A DNA stretch of 64,000 nt from Pseudomonas sp. MYb60 (GCF_002979555.1 NZ_PCOZ01000001.1:527982-591981), one strand, 5' to 3'; shown: positions 34,774-45,082, counted from the first letter of the stretch. Numbers and translations: made by a program. Notes: generated by a model not told the origin, from the letters alone.

Positions 34774-36960
34774 CTAAGCGGTTTTCCCGGTATGGTTGTT
34801 CAAGGAAATGACCTTGGTCTTGCCAATGCGGTGACGGTAGATCTCGCGCAAGTACTTGATCGACTTCTTCACGCATTCCCGCGACAGGCGGATGTCATTG
34901 ATCGACACGAATTTGTCTTTGTCGTTGATCAGCTCGCGGTACTTCTTCTCGTACATCGGCTTGATCGCGTACCAGTTGGTATCGAGGATCTTGGCCGGGT
35001 TTTCAAACTCGTTGAGCAACTCGTCGATCCGGTCTTCGTCGAAGTCCTCGTGGATGATGAAGTCCAGGATCGAGTTGTCCAGCGTGTCGTCAAAGCGGTA
35101 CGGGTTACGCGCGAAGCAGCGTTTGATGAACGCGACGATCAACGTCAGGAAGTCATCCGACAGGCACGGGCTTTTTGCGATCAGCGTGGTCAGCGACAGG
35201 TTTGCCGACGCACCGATCACCAAGGCGTATCGCTTGAGGGTGGTGTTGGGGAACAGGCTGTTGAGGTGGGTCTTGAGCCGGTTCAGGTCCATGTAGGACA
35301 ACTTGTAGTCCTTGGGCAGCGAGACGATGGACACCACGCTCGAGCAGTTCTTGAAGAAATGCAGGTCATGCAGCGCGGCCGCGTCGTAGCCGGAGTTCTT
35401 GTATTGCTCCAGGGAGGCCTTGTAGCGCTTGGACTCGATGGGCAGCAGGCTGATGCCCTCGATGGCCTGGGTGACCTTGTTGAAGTGCGGCAGGTCGATG
35501 GAGCGGAAAAACAGGTCGTCGATGTTCAGGCGCTGGGGCTCTTTGTCGAACACCTTGAACTTGTCACTCGACGGCACCGGTGTTTCAGGTACCACGGATT
35601 CGGCGTAGGCAATCGCCACCGGGCCGGCCAGGCTCATGAACAGGTCGTTGGCGTCCAGGCGGATGGTCTCGCCGATGTCGATACCGGCGCGGCGGAAATA
35701 GTTCTGGTCGTAGTCGGTGGTGACCGCCTGAGCGGTGAGGATGTTGAAGATCTGCTGGGAAATGTATTGGTTGGCGTGTTTTTCCATGGCATTGACGTCA
35801 ATGTTCTGGATATTGCCGTCATCGCTTTCTTCGGCATAACGCATGATGTCGTTGGAGATCAGCATCATCGCGTTCCACGGCCGGATGCGGCCTTTTACGC
35901 TGGCTTCGCTGCTGTCTTCATTGTCGAAGTTGTACGAGAAATCCCATTCTTCCGACAGGTACTTGCACAGCAGGCGCCCGGCATTGATGTGCAAAGCCTC
36001 GGACATTTCGCTGCGGTGGTCGGAGATATTCGGCAGCACGCAAATGCCGCTGGTGAAGATTGGTTCGAACACGAATGCGTGGCCGCTCTTGCTGTCGTGC
36101 TCGTCGGCGGGTTTGGTGTCGAACGTCTTGTTCATGTACGAGTGTTGCTGGGCCAGGCCGAACTCCGAGGCCATGCCCGAACCGGTACCGCCGCCGGCGC
36201 TGAAGATCGAGAAGTACAGGCGCGACTGGTTGGCCTTGATGCCGCAGGAGTCGATCAGGTACGAGTGGATCATTTTCCAGTCCGGGCTGGAAAAACGCTG
36301 GGTGTCTTTGTTGAGGATGATCTTGGCCAGGTATTGGCCGAGGATCGGCGCGTTACCGGCGCCACCGGCATGCACCTCGGAGAGGTCCATGATTTTCATC
36401 TTGCTGTAGTCGCGCAAGAACCCGCTTTTTTCGCCCTTGCGCGAGAAGCGGATGCGCCCGGCGATGTCCTTGTCCAGGTCGCCCAGCATCACCAGTGGCT
36501 CGACGAGGAACACGGGTTTGCTGGCCTTGCCGCCGCCCAGGCGCAGGTTGTTGCGAATCCATTGGGTGGGGCTGTAGCTCTTGTCCAGCGACTTGTCTTC
36601 AGTGCTGAATTCGTTGAGGTAGAACTTGCGCGCGTTGTACACCAGCTCTGCCACGTCCAGCGCGATGTTCGAACCACAGCGGCCCAGGCCGATCAGGCAC
36701 ACCGAGGGAAATTCCTGCTCGTTGCGCAGATCGCCGTCGCCTTCCTGATGGGGCGGGCGCGGGAACACCGTGTCGCGCAGACCGTCGAGGTTGTCCAGGA
36801 TGCGGTCGGTATTGGTTTCGGTGAAGTACAGGTATTGCTGGGTGGCCAATGGACGGGCGCTGCTCAATGACTTTGGACCTGAGGGCTTGTCCGCAGGAGC
36901 CGGGAGCAACACGTCGGATACCACGGTGGCAGAGTTATTTTTGGAAGTCATGTGCGCCAT
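34774..36960 (-). CDS. Chromosomal tubulin/FtsZ-superfamily protein (Tubulin_2-like)
   Basis: A 728-residue cytoplasmic protein. Residues 86-110 hold a Rossmann-like start (VCLIGLGRCGSNIALDVAEL), and residues 256-262 hold GGGTGSG inside FSIFSAGGGTGSGMASEFGL, the tubulin signature that binds the GTP phosphates. HAGGAGNAPILG (197-208) may be a further nucleotide loop. The N-terminal 60 residues are low complexity, and the C-terminal 450 residues are an alpha-rich extension unlike FtsZ or TubZ, ending in a basic segment. No signal or membrane segment. An ATG at 36951 is also possible. It fits the family Tubulin_2 (PF13809); function unknown. No partner gene is adjacent, which argues against a plasmid-type segregation pair. 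Confidence 0.78.
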   Translation of the reverse strand: MAHMTSKNNSATVVSDVLLPAPADKPSGPKSLSSARPLATQQYLYFTETNTDRILDNLDGLRDTVFPRPPHQEGDGDLRNEQEFPSVCLIGLGRCGSNIALDVAELVYNARKFYLNEFSTEDKSLDKSYSPTQWIRNNLRLGGGKASKPVFLVEPLVMLGDLDKDIAGRIRFSRKGEKSGFLRDYSKMKIMDLSEVHAGGAGNAPILGQYLAKIILNKDTQRFSSPDWKMIHSYLIDSCGIKANQSRLYFSIFSAGGGTGSGMASEFGLAQQHSYMNKTFDTKPADEHDSKSGHAFVFEPIFTSGICVLPNISDHRSEMSEALHINAGRLLCKYLSEEWDFSYNFDNEDSSEASVKGRIRPWNAMMLISNDIMRYAEESDDGNIQNIDVNAMEKHANQYISQQIFNILTAQAVTTDYDQNYFRRAGIDIGETIRLDANDLFMSLAGPVAIAYAESVVPETPVPSSDKFKVFDKEPQRLNIDDLFFRSIDLPHFNKVTQAIEGISLLPIESKRYKASLEQYKNSGYDAAALHDLHFFKNCSSVVSIVSLPKDYKLSYMDLNRLKTHLNSLFPNTTLKRYALVIGASANLSLTTLIAKSPCLSDDFLTLIVAFIKRCFARNPYRFDDTLDNSILDFIIHEDFDEDRIDELLNEFENPAKILDTNWYAIKPMYEKKYRELINDKDKFVSINDIRLSRECVKKSIKYLREIYRHRIGKTKVISLNNHTGKTA

Positions 36961-37154
36961 GTGCCTGGGCGGATGGCTGAGAGTAATAAGGGGCCATCAC
37001 GGAGTGGGAATTCGCGACTTTGCAGTGCGTCCTTGTCCGGGACAATCGGGGGCAATCCCCGCTGTTTCCAGGCAAAACCTGGCCAGACTCTGATGAATCG
37101 GCCGTTCGTCGGGGTTCTTTAGGTAAATGGTGGCAAAATGCCAAAAAACGGGCG

Positions 37155-39419
37155 TCAGCGAATTGGCCTGACCACGGAGGAGGGCCCCGGACGCTTCGGT
37201 GCAGGCTCCTTGGACGGTGCACCTTCCGGGGTGCCTGCCACGCTGAACGGGTAGAGTGGGTTACGCATCTCGATGCCCTGGATCACCCCGATGATAGCTT
37301 CGGCGGGCACCGCCGGGCTCAGCAGATAGCCTTGCACGAAATCGCAGCCATTCTTGAGCAGCAATTCGAATTGCTCCTGGGTTTCCACGCCCTCGGTTAC
37401 CACCTGCAAATGCAGGGTGTGGGCCATGCCGACAATCGCCTGGACGATCTCGATATCTGCTGTGGACTTGGGGATGTCCTGGATGAACGAGCGGTCGATC
37501 TTCAAGGTGTTGAGCGGCAGGCGCTTGAGGTAGGCGAGGGATGAGTAACCGGTGCCGAAGTCGTCGATGGCCAGTGACACACCCAGCGCGCGAATCTGGC
37601 GCAGCAGTGCCAGGGTGCTGCTGATGTTGCCCATCAGCGCGTTCTCGGTGACTTCCAATTCCAGGCGGCCGGGCGCGATACCGCTGAAGCGCAGGGCATC
37701 TTCGATTTCATCCGCCAATTCGTCGCGGGCCAGGTTGAGGGCCGAGCAGTTCACCGCCATGGTCAGCTCGGTGTAGCCGCGGTCGGACAACACGCTCAAG
37801 TCATGACAGGCCTGGCGCAATACCCAGTGGTCCAGCTCGGCAATCAGCCCGTTGTTTTCGGCAATGCCGATAAATCGATCCGGGGTCAGCAAGCCATGTT
37901 GTGGGTGTTGCCAGCGCACCAACGCTTCGAGGCGCGTGACCTTGCCCAGCTTCATGTCGAAAATGGGTTGGTAGAACAGCACCAATTGGTGGCGTCCGCG
38001 CAGGGCGCCGCGCAGTTCTTCCTCCAGTTGCAGTTCGAGGAAGGCCCGGGTCTTGAGGTTGGAGCTGAAAAAATTGAGGCTGTTGCGGCCGGTGTCCTTG
38101 GACTGGTACAGCGCCAGGTCCGCGGTTTTCAGCAGTTCTTCGCAGGTCAGGCCGTCATCGGGAAACAGGCTGATGCCGATGCTGGTGGTCATCACCATGC
38201 GCCGGCCGGCCAATTCGATAGGCTCTTTCATTCGCTGCATGATGCGCTGGGCAAGGTGCCGGGCTTCGTCGCGGTGGTGAATGCTGATGAGCAGGCAGAA
38301 TTCATCGCCGCCGAACCGCGCCACCACGTCTTCATGGCTGCGCACCGACCCCTTGATGTGCCCGGCCAAGGCGGTCAGCAGTTGGTCGCCGGCGTCGTGC
38401 CCGAGGCTGTCGTTGATACGCTTGAAGTGGTCGATATCGAGGAAGATCACCGCCAACATGCCGTGGGCATTCGTCTTTTCGGCGAGTTTTTCCGCAAAGA
38501 TCTGGTTGAAGCCGCGACGATTGAGCAGGTTGGTCAGCGCGTCGTAGTGGGCCACTTGCTGAAGCGACGCGCGCGCCTGGTCCAGCTCGCTGAGCAGGGC
38601 GTTGACCCGGCGCAGGTCGCGTTCCTTGTGCTGCAGCTTCTTGTCCGCCAGCGCGGCACTGATGCTGCTGCCGATCACCAGCAAGGTGATCACCGCCACC
38701 GACAGGCCCAACTGGATGGGATTGTTGTCCATCGGCAGCGACAGGTCGGCGCCGGTCGGCACCATCATGCGCATGGCGGCCATGCCGGTGAAGTGCATGC
38801 TCAGGATCCCGGCACCCAGCACCAGGCTGGCGGTGTATTTGAGCAACTGGTGGAACACCCCGGTGCCGTTGCGCAGGTAGTTCGACAGCAGCAGCGCCGC
38901 CAGGCTGGCGCCCATGGCAATAGCCACCGACGCCAGGAACAGGTCGGTTTGAAAGTACATCCTGGCCTGGGATTCCATCGCCGACATGCCGACGTAGTGC
39001 ATCAACGCAATACCGATGCCCATCCACACCGAGGCCAACAGGTACTGGTGGAACCGCAGCTTGGGATGGCTGAGGGTCTGCATGGCGAACAGTGAGGCGA
39101 TCAGGGCGATCATCAGCGAGACGAACGTGGTGACCAGTTCGTAATGAATGGTCACGGGCGCCTGGAAGGCCAGCATGCTGATGAAGTGGGTGGACCAGAT
39201 GCCGCCCGCCAGGCAGCCCGCACCGAGCCAGCGCCAGTGGCGTTGGGCCGTAGGGTCTTCGACGTGGCCGACGCGTTCGGCCATGTCCAGTGTGCCGAAG
39301 CCGGCGGCGCAGGCGACCAGGTAGGCCAGCAACACCAGGAAGGGGTTATGACTGCAATTGAGTAATAAGTGCCCGGTTTCCGGAAGCTCGGTAAAAAAAT
39401 GCAAACCCAGCCATTCCAT
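37155..39419 (-). CDS. MHYT-GGDEF-EAL membrane protein (MucR-like c-di-GMP enzyme)
   Basis: A 754-residue inner-membrane protein. Residues 25-260 are the seven-segment MHYT sensor, with its repeats STHFISMLAF, MHYVGMSAM (140-148) and MHFTGMAAM (208-216), thought to bind copper or sense a gas. A diguanylate cyclase domain follows with intact GGDEF at 370-374; its I-site reads SHED in place of RxxD, so product feedback is likely lost. The phosphodiesterase domain has EAL at 498-500 and later DDFGTGYSSLAYLKRLPLNTLKID. Both catalytic motifs are intact. P. aeruginosa MucR, which affects alginate, has the same domain order; orthology is inferred. Confidence 0.9.
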   Translation of the reverse strand: MEWLGLHFFTELPETGHLLLNCSHNPFLVLLAYLVACAAGFGTLDMAERVGHVEDPTAQRHWRWLGAGCLAGGIWSTHFISMLAFQAPVTIHYELVTTFVSLMIALIASLFAMQTLSHPKLRFHQYLLASVWMGIGIALMHYVGMSAMESQARMYFQTDLFLASVAIAMGASLAALLLSNYLRNGTGVFHQLLKYTASLVLGAGILSMHFTGMAAMRMMVPTGADLSLPMDNNPIQLGLSVAVITLLVIGSSISAALADKKLQHKERDLRRVNALLSELDQARASLQQVAHYDALTNLLNRRGFNQIFAEKLAEKTNAHGMLAVIFLDIDHFKRINDSLGHDAGDQLLTALAGHIKGSVRSHEDVVARFGGDEFCLLISIHHRDEARHLAQRIMQRMKEPIELAGRRMVMTTSIGISLFPDDGLTCEELLKTADLALYQSKDTGRNSLNFFSSNLKTRAFLELQLEEELRGALRGRHQLVLFYQPIFDMKLGKVTRLEALVRWQHPQHGLLTPDRFIGIAENNGLIAELDHWVLRQACHDLSVLSDRGYTELTMAVNCSALNLARDELADEIEDALRFSGIAPGRLELEVTENALMGNISSTLALLRQIRALGVSLAIDDFGTGYSSLAYLKRLPLNTLKIDRSFIQDIPKSTADIEIVQAIVGMAHTLHLQVVTEGVETQEQFELLLKNGCDFVQGYLLSPAVPAEAIIGVIQGIEMRNPLYPFSVAGTPEGAPSKEPAPKRPGPSSVVRPIR

Positions 39420-39560
39420 AGCATGTCCCGTGATTGCGTCATGACGTCACGGCCTACGGCAATGACCTATGACCACGAGTATAGAAGCCCTGCGGGATCT
39501 GCCACCGATAATGGCACTTTGCTCTCAATTATTTCGACATGTCGCTCATAGCGTTTGCTG

Positions 39561-39935
39561 CTAAGCGCTGATGGGCAGCTCCAGCCCAAAAGGTTCTTCC
39601 AGGGGCGGCAAGCCAAACGAAGCGCGCGCGGCATCACAATCGGCGTTGTGCACGCCATCGTGCCAGGACGATTCGAACTCGCGGCAAGGACTGGAGCGCT
39701 GCTCGTAGATCGAGCAACTGGTGGCTTTGCCCACCTCACCTTCCAGGCTGCAGCAGCGTGCCGGTTTCTGGTCGGTGCCGATCATCGCCACGCGGGTCGG
39801 GTTGATCTGTACCACCAGATCATCGGGCACCGTGCCGCCGGATGAGCTGCACTCTCCCCAGAAGAAAGACACACGAAAGTATGAACAGCAGGCACCGCAA
39901 CTCAGACACGGACTGGCTTCGGACATGGGCGTCAT
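39561..39935 (-). CDS. YkgJ-family cysteine-cluster protein
   Basis: A 124-residue protein with the zinc/iron chelate motif SPCLSCGACCSYFRVSF (Cys10, Cys13, Cys16, Cys17), VVQINPTRVAMIGTDQKPARCCSLEG and TSCSIYEQRSSPCREFE, the YkgJ/UPF0153 arrangement of eight or more cysteines that likely binds a metal or iron-sulfur cluster. Function unknown. The start could be the ATG at 39935 or the one at 39926; neither has a strong ribosome site. It lies downstream of and on the same strand as the MFS divergent region, with no clear operon partner. Confidence 0.82.
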   Translation of the reverse strand: MTPMSEASPCLSCGACCSYFRVSFFWGECSSSGGTVPDDLVVQINPTRVAMIGTDQKPARCCSLEGEVGKATSCSIYEQRSSPCREFESSWHDGVHNADCDAARASFGLPPLEEPFGLELPISA

Positions 39936-40177
39936 CGATAAGAAAAGGTAAAGGGGAGACTACGGGAAGGCTCGCCATTCTATCCGCACCGTGGCCGTTG
40001 GGAAGAGGGGGGCACAACTATATTTTTGTAGGGAAAGTCCCGTGATCCGGGGGGAAATCATGCCCTATCAGCTTTACGAATCATTACAGACAACCGTGCC
40101 GCGCCTGACTATGTTGCAGGTACCGGGCAGGATGCATCGGGCATCGCAGCTCTCATAACAATAAAAGAGACGGACCC

Positions 40178-41524
40178 ATGCAGAACTCGACCCAAGCGGC
40201 GAATGCCTGGCGCATTCTGTTCCTGCTGTTCCTCGCCAACCTGTTCAACTTCTTCGACCGCACCATACCGGCGATCATCATCGAACCCATTCGCATGGAA
40301 TGGCACCTGAGCGACTTCCAGCTCGGCATCATCGGCACCGCGTTCACCATCGTCTATGCGATCGCCGGCCTGCCGCTGGGGCGCATGGCCGATACCGGTT
40401 CGCGCAGCAAGCTGATGGGCTGGGGGCTGTTCGCCTGGAGCGGTCTCACGGCGGTCAACGGCATGGTCGGCAGTTTCTGGACCTTCTTGCTGGTGCGCAT
40501 GGGCGTCGGCATCGGCGAAGCCAGCTACGCGCCGGCGGCCAATTCGCTGATCGGCGACCTGTTCCCGGCTCACCGGCGTGCACGTGCCATGGGCATCTTC
40601 ATGCTTGGCCTGCCTCTGGGGCTGTTGTTGGCGTTCTTTACCATCGGCTGGATGGTCAAGGCGTTCGACAGCTGGCGCGCGCCGTTCTTCATCGCCGCTG
40701 TGCCGGGCCTGGTGCTGGCGGTGTTCATGTTCTATATCAAGGAACCCAAGCGCGGCGCGGCGGAAACCGTGCAAGTCTCCCAGGAGCGCGTCGACCGCCC
40801 GATTCGTCGCGTGCTGGCAGTTCCGACCTTCCTCTGGCTGGTGCTGGCCGGGCTCTGTTTCAACTTCGCCACGTACGCGTGCAACTCCTTCCTGGTGCCC
40901 ATGCTGCAGCGCTACTTCCTGATGCCATTGCAGGAAGCGGCCGTGGCCACCGGCGTGATCGTTGGCTTGACCGGTTTGGTCGGCCTGACCTTGGGCGGTT
41001 GGGTGGCCGACAAGATCCACCAGCGCGTGGCCAATGGTCGGCTGCTGTTCGCCGCGTTCAGCCTGATTGTGTCGACGGTCTGCACCGCCTGGGCCCTGCA
41101 TGCCGGGCGCATCGAGATCGGTGTGTTTGTTGCGGTGTTCAGTGTGGGCTGGTTGTTTGCCTACAACTTCTACACCTGCGTGTACACGGCTATTCAGGAC
41201 GTGGTCGAGCCGCGCCTGCGGGCCACGGCGATGGCGCTGTTTTTTGCCGGCCTGTACTTGCTGGGCGGTGGCATGGGGCCGGTGGTGGTAGGGGGCTTGT
41301 CTGATCACTTCGCCCATTCGGCGATGTATGCCGCCGGGGCCACGCAGATGACCGAAGCGTATAAAGCGGTGGGCTTGCACGACGCCATGTACCTGATTCC
41401 GGTCGCCCTGTTCCTGACCATGCTGTTTCTGTTCCAGGCGTCGCGGTGTTTTGTGCGCGATGCCAAGAAGATGAAAGAGGGGTTGAGTAGGGTAGAGGTG
41501 CCGGGTTCGGCGGTGGCAGCTTGA
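40178..41524 (+). CDS. Spinster-like MFS transporter
   Basis: A 448-residue inner-membrane transporter with 12 segments. The start MQNSTQAANAWRILFLLFLANLFNFFDRTIPAIIIEPI, the block LGIIGTAFTIVYAIAGLPLGRMADTGSRSKLMGWG (MFS loop 2-3), RMGVGIGEASYAPAANSLIGDLFPAHRRARAMGI, and the C-terminal YNFYTCVYTAIQDVVEPRLRATAMALFF are typical of the spinster-like cluster (TIGR/PFAM MFS_1). The FDR motif in the first segment is conserved. Its substrate is unknown. A GAGACGG ribosome site precedes the ATG. Confidence 0.88.
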   Translation: MQNSTQAANAWRILFLLFLANLFNFFDRTIPAIIIEPIRMEWHLSDFQLGIIGTAFTIVYAIAGLPLGRMADTGSRSKLMGWGLFAWSGLTAVNGMVGSFWTFLLVRMGVGIGEASYAPAANSLIGDLFPAHRRARAMGIFMLGLPLGLLLAFFTIGWMVKAFDSWRAPFFIAAVPGLVLAVFMFYIKEPKRGAAETVQVSQERVDRPIRRVLAVPTFLWLVLAGLCFNFATYACNSFLVPMLQRYFLMPLQEAAVATGVIVGLTGLVGLTLGGWVADKIHQRVANGRLLFAAFSLIVSTVCTAWALHAGRIEIGVFVAVFSVGWLFAYNFYTCVYTAIQDVVEPRLRATAMALFFAGLYLLGGGMGPVVVGGLSDHFAHSAMYAAGATQMTEAYKAVGLHDAMYLIPVALFLTMLFLFQASRCFVRDAKKMKEGLSRVEVPGSAVAA

Positions 41525-41537
41525 GACCGAGGTGACA

Positions 41538-41612
41538 CCATCGGGGGCAAGCCCCTCCCACATCGGACCTGTGAACACATTCAAAGGTGGGAGGGGGCTT
41601 GCCCCCGATGGA
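41538..41612. repeat. REP doublet, GGGGGCTTGCCCCC type
   Basis: CCATCGGGGGCAAGCCCCTC on the left and GTGGGAGGGGGCTTGCCCCC on the right, inverted with respect to each other. It lies directly after the MFS gene, before the shared terminator. Confidence 0.88.
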
Positions 41613-41631
41613 GCCCTCAAGACAGCTAAAA

Positions 41632-41661
41632 GAAGGCCCGCATTGCGCGGGCCTTCTTTTT
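41632..41661. terminator. Bidirectional intrinsic terminator
   Basis: GAAGGCCCGC-ATTGC-GCGGGCCTTC makes a 10-base-pair stem with a five-base loop, followed by TTTTT and preceded by AAAA. It serves the convergent MFS and rapA genes. Confidence 0.93.
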
Positions 41662-41662
41662 A

Positions 41663-44509
41663 CTAACCGGCGACCAGCACTCGAATCGCTTCCAGGCGCA
41701 GCGCCGCTTTATCCAGCATGGCCAGGCCTTGCTCGCGCTGGTTGCGCAGCGCCACCAACTCGCTGTCACGCACGGTCGGGTTGACGGCTTGCAACGCGGT
41801 CAGGCGCGCCAGTTCTTCATCGGTGTCCGCCGCCAGACGACGCTTGGCCTCGGCCACACGTTCGGCGTGCTGCGGGGCGATCTTCTCTTCACCGGCGTTG
41901 ATCCGTGGCGTCAGCTGGTCGCGCTGGGCCTGGATGAACTTGTTGGCGCTGGCCCGTGGCACGCTTTCCAACTGGTCGTTGAGGGTCACGAACGACACGC
42001 GGCTCGACAGGTCATTGCCATTGGTGTCGAGCAGGCAGCGCAGGGCGGCCGGCGGCAGGTAGCGGCCCAGTTGCAGGGCGCGCGGTGCAACCACTTCGCT
42101 CACATACAGCAGTTCAAGCAACACGGTACCCGGCTTGAGCGCCTTGTTCTTGATCAACGCCACGGCGGTGTTGCCCATCGAACCGGACAGCACCAGATCC
42201 ATGCCGCCCTGCACCATCGGGTGTTCCCAGGTGATGAACTGCATGTCTTCGCGCGACAGCGCCTGGTTGCGGTCGTAGGTGATGGTCACCCCTTCGTCGT
42301 CGCCCAGGGGGAAGCTGGCGTCGAGCATTTTTTCGCTCGGCTTGAGGATCAGTGCGTTTTCCGAATGGTCTTCGCTGTCGATGCCAAACGCGTCGAACAG
42401 GGTTTCCATGTAGATCGGCAGCGCGAACTGGTCGTCTTGCTCGAAAATGTCTTCTACCAGCGCATCGCCTTCGCCGGCACCGCCGGAGTTGAGCTCCAGC
42501 AGGCGGTCACGACCGGTGTGCAGCTCTTCTTCGAGGCGCTCGCGCTCGGCGCGGGCCTCGTCGATCAGGGCTTGCCACTCGCCATCGTCGGCCTCTTCCA
42601 GCAGCGGCAGCAGGCGCGGGCCAAACTGATGCTGCAGGGCGTTGCCGGTCGGGCAGGTATTGAGGAAGGCGTTGAGCGCTTCGTTGTACCACTGGAACAG
42701 ACGCTCTTGCGGGCTGGTTTCCAGGTACGGCACGTGCAATTCGATCACGTGTTTCTGACCGATCCGGTCCAGACGGCCGATACGTTGTTCCAGCAGGTCC
42801 GGGTGGGACGGCAGGTCGAACAGCACTAAGTGGTGAGAGAACTGGAAGTTGCGGCCTTCGCTGCCGATCTCGGAGCAGATCAGCACCTGGGCGCCGAACT
42901 CTTCATCGGCGAAGTAGGCCGCAGCGCGGTCACGCTCGAGGATGTTCATGCCCTCGTGGAACACCGTGGCCGGAATACCGGAGCGCACGCGCAGGGCGTC
43001 TTCCAGGTCCATGGCGGTTTCGGCGTGGGCGCAGATCACCAGGACTTTGGTGCGCTTGAGCATCTTCAGTTGGTCAATCAGCCACTCGACGCGCGGGTCA
43101 AAGCGCCACCAGCGGTTCTCTTCTTCGATGTCCGGTTGCGACTGGAAGCTGACTTCCGGGTACAGCTCGGCGTGTTCGCCCAGCGGCAACTCCAGGTATT
43201 CGTCCGGGTTCGGCAGCGGGTAGGCGTGCAGCTTGCGCTCCGGGAAACCTTGCACCGCAGCACGGGTGTTGCGGAACAGCACGCGGCCGGTGCCGTGACG
43301 GTCAAGCAGCTCGCGCACCAGGCGTGCGCTGGCTTCGGTGTCGCCATCGTTGACGGCGGTGAGCAGCGCTTCGCCTTCGTTGCCGAGGAAACCCTGGATG
43401 GTGGCGTGGGCCTTGGGCGACAGCCGACCTTTGTCCAGCAACTCCTGCACGGCCTCGGCCACCGGGCGATAGTTCTCGCTCTCGGCGCGGAAGGCTTTTA
43501 CGTCGTGGAAGCGGTTCGGATCGAGCAGGCGCAGGCGCGCGAAGTGGCTGTCCTGGCCCAGTTGTTCCGGGGTGGCGGTGAGCAGCAGTACGCCAGGAAT
43601 CACTTCGGCCAGTTGTTCGACCAGTGCGTATTCCGGGCTGGCCTTTTCTTCGTGCCACACCAAGTGGTGCGCTTCGTCGACCACCAACAGGTCCCAACCG
43701 GCAGCGAACAGCGCGTCCTGGGCCTTTTCGTCGTCCACCAGCCATTCCAGTGCCACCAGCGCCAGCTGGGTGTCTTCGAACGGGTTGGCGGCATCGCTTT
43801 CGATGAAGCGCTCTTCGTCGAACAGGGCGACTTGCAGGTTGAAGCGGCGGCGCATTTCCACCAGCCACTGGTGCTGCAGGTTCTCCGGCACCAGGATCAG
43901 CACGCGGTTGGCGCGCCCCGACAGCAACTGGCGGTGGATCACCAGGCCGGCTTCGATGGTCTTGCCCAGGCCTACTTCGTCTGCGAGCAGAACGCGTGGC
44001 GCGATACGGTCGGCGACTTCACGGGCAATGTGCAGTTGGTGGGCAATGGGTTGCGCACGCACGCCACCCAGGCCCCACAGGGAGGACTGCAACTGGCGGC
44101 TGGTGTGTTCCAGGGTGTGGTAGCGCAGCGAGAACCAGGCCAGCGGGTCGATCTGGCCGGCGAACAAACGGTCGCTGGCCAGGCGGAACTGGATGAAGTT
44201 GGACAGTTGGGTTTCCGGCAGGGTGACCTGCTCGTTCTGCCCATTGAGGCCGTGATACACCAGCAGGCCGTCGACGTCATCGACTTCCTGTACGGTCATT
44301 TTCCAGCCTTCGAAATGGGTGATGGTGTCACCCGGCGAGAACCTCACGCGAGTGAGGGGCGCATTCCGTAGCGCATACTGGCGGGTGTCGCCAGTGGCCG
44401 GATAGAGCACGGTCAACAAGCGGCCGTCCTGTGCCAGAACGGTGCCTAACCCCAGCTCTGCTTCGCTGTCACTAATCCAGCGTTGCCCCGGTTGATACTG
44501 CTGCGCCAT
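41663..44509 (-). CDS. rapA: RNA polymerase-associated ATPase RapA
   Basis: A 948-residue SWI2/SNF2 ATPase that binds core RNA polymerase and promotes its recycling. [25 protein letters not shown] is the first tudor-like domain, and [34 protein letters not shown] holds Walker A. Walker B is [10 protein letters not shown], and the second helicase domain has [17 protein letters not shown] and [43 protein letters not shown]-terminal RapA-specific region [21 protein letters not shown]. Length matches RapA. Monocistronic. Confidence 0.96.
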   Translation of the reverse strand: MAQQYQPGQRWISDSEAELGLGTVLAQDGRLLTVLYPATGDTRQYALRNAPLTRVRFSPGDTITHFEGWKMTVQEVDDVDGLLVYHGLNGQNEQVTLPETQLSNFIQFRLASDRLFAGQIDPLAWFSLRYHTLEHTSRQLQSSLWGLGGVRAQPIAHQLHIAREVADRIAPRVLLADEVGLGKTIEAGLVIHRQLLSGRANRVLILVPENLQHQWLVEMRRRFNLQVALFDEERFIESDAANPFEDTQLALVALEWLVDDEKAQDALFAAGWDLLVVDEAHHLVWHEEKASPEYALVEQLAEVIPGVLLLTATPEQLGQDSHFARLRLLDPNRFHDVKAFRAESENYRPVAEAVQELLDKGRLSPKAHATIQGFLGNEGEALLTAVNDGDTEASARLVRELLDRHGTGRVLFRNTRAAVQGFPERKLHAYPLPNPDEYLELPLGEHAELYPEVSFQSQPDIEEENRWWRFDPRVEWLIDQLKMLKRTKVLVICAHAETAMDLEDALRVRSGIPATVFHEGMNILERDRAAAYFADEEFGAQVLICSEIGSEGRNFQFSHHLVLFDLPSHPDLLEQRIGRLDRIGQKHVIELHVPYLETSPQERLFQWYNEALNAFLNTCPTGNALQHQFGPRLLPLLEEADDGEWQALIDEARAERERLEEELHTGRDRLLELNSGGAGEGDALVEDIFEQDDQFALPIYMETLFDAFGIDSEDHSENALILKPSEKMLDASFPLGDDEGVTITYDRNQALSREDMQFITWEHPMVQGGMDLVLSGSMGNTAVALIKNKALKPGTVLLELLYVSEVVAPRALQLGRYLPPAALRCLLDTNGNDLSSRVSFVTLNDQLESVPRASANKFIQAQRDQLTPRINAGEEKIAPQHAERVAEAKRRLAADTDEELARLTALQAVNPTVRDSELVALRNQREQGLAMLDKAALRLEAIRVLVAG

Positions 44510-44728
44510 GCTGCCTGACTCCCGCCGTGAAAAAGCCGACTATCTTAACGGAACAAGGCCCCCCGCCCAAGGACTCTGAGAAAAACTACTCCGTTTGCGT
44601 GGGCGCGCGCAGGGCGAATCGACGGGTGGCGGGCACTTGGGAGTGTCGACTGGGTCACAGCTTGGCGAGTGCGCGCTCAAGTCACCCTGCGGCGCGCCGA
44701 CAGCCTGATGATCAGGAGAGGAAACCCC

Positions 44729-45070
44729 ATGCTGCCACCCATGCTGCCCGTCAGCGTTGTGCCGGTGACGTCACAACTTGATCCGGTGCGCCAGAAGCCG
44801 GATATTCCGCCCGTGGTGCCAGTGCAGCCGGGTTCCAACGAAAGCACCATCGACCTGAAAAAAGGCGACGCGGAGCAGTCGACCTTCCTTTTGCGCGAAG
44901 AACAGCGCCGCCAGCAGGAACAGCAGAAACGCCGGCGCGAAGCCGACGATGACCCGGAGCAACACCTGGCCATTCCTGGTGACGTGCTCAACGCCGACAA
45001 CACTGTCCCGGTGATCCCGCTGATCGAGGATGCCCCGCGCCAGGGCCAGTGGGTGGACATCGAGGTCTAG
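44729..45070 (+). CDS. Hypothetical Pro/Gln/Arg-rich protein
   Basis: A 113-residue soluble protein that I do not recognise as an enzyme. It starts with a proline-rich part (MLPPMLPVSVVPVTSQLDPV, DIPPVVPVQPG), then an acidic and basic coiled-coil-like centre (REEQRRQQEQQKRRREADDD) and a C-terminal PxxIPLIED-type segment. The low-complexity middle may be flexible or helical. The ATG at 44729 has AGGAGAGG upstream; the longer frame from 44669 lacks a good site. It diverges from rapA and converges on the aminotransferase gene. Confidence 0.7.
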   Translation: MLPPMLPVSVVPVTSQLDPVRQKPDIPPVVPVQPGSNESTIDLKKGDAEQSTFLLREEQRRQQEQQKRRREADDDPEQHLAIPGDVLNADNTVPVIPLIEDAPRQGQWVDIEV

Positions 45071-45082
45071 CCCCTTGCAGGT

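Noticed and set aside
34741..36870. A 709-codon open frame on the plus strand opposite the tubulin-like gene
   Set aside because: It mirrors the minus-strand gene codon by codon (GC-rich third positions), begins upstream without a ribosome site and has low-complexity Val/Gln-rich sequence unlike a real protein.
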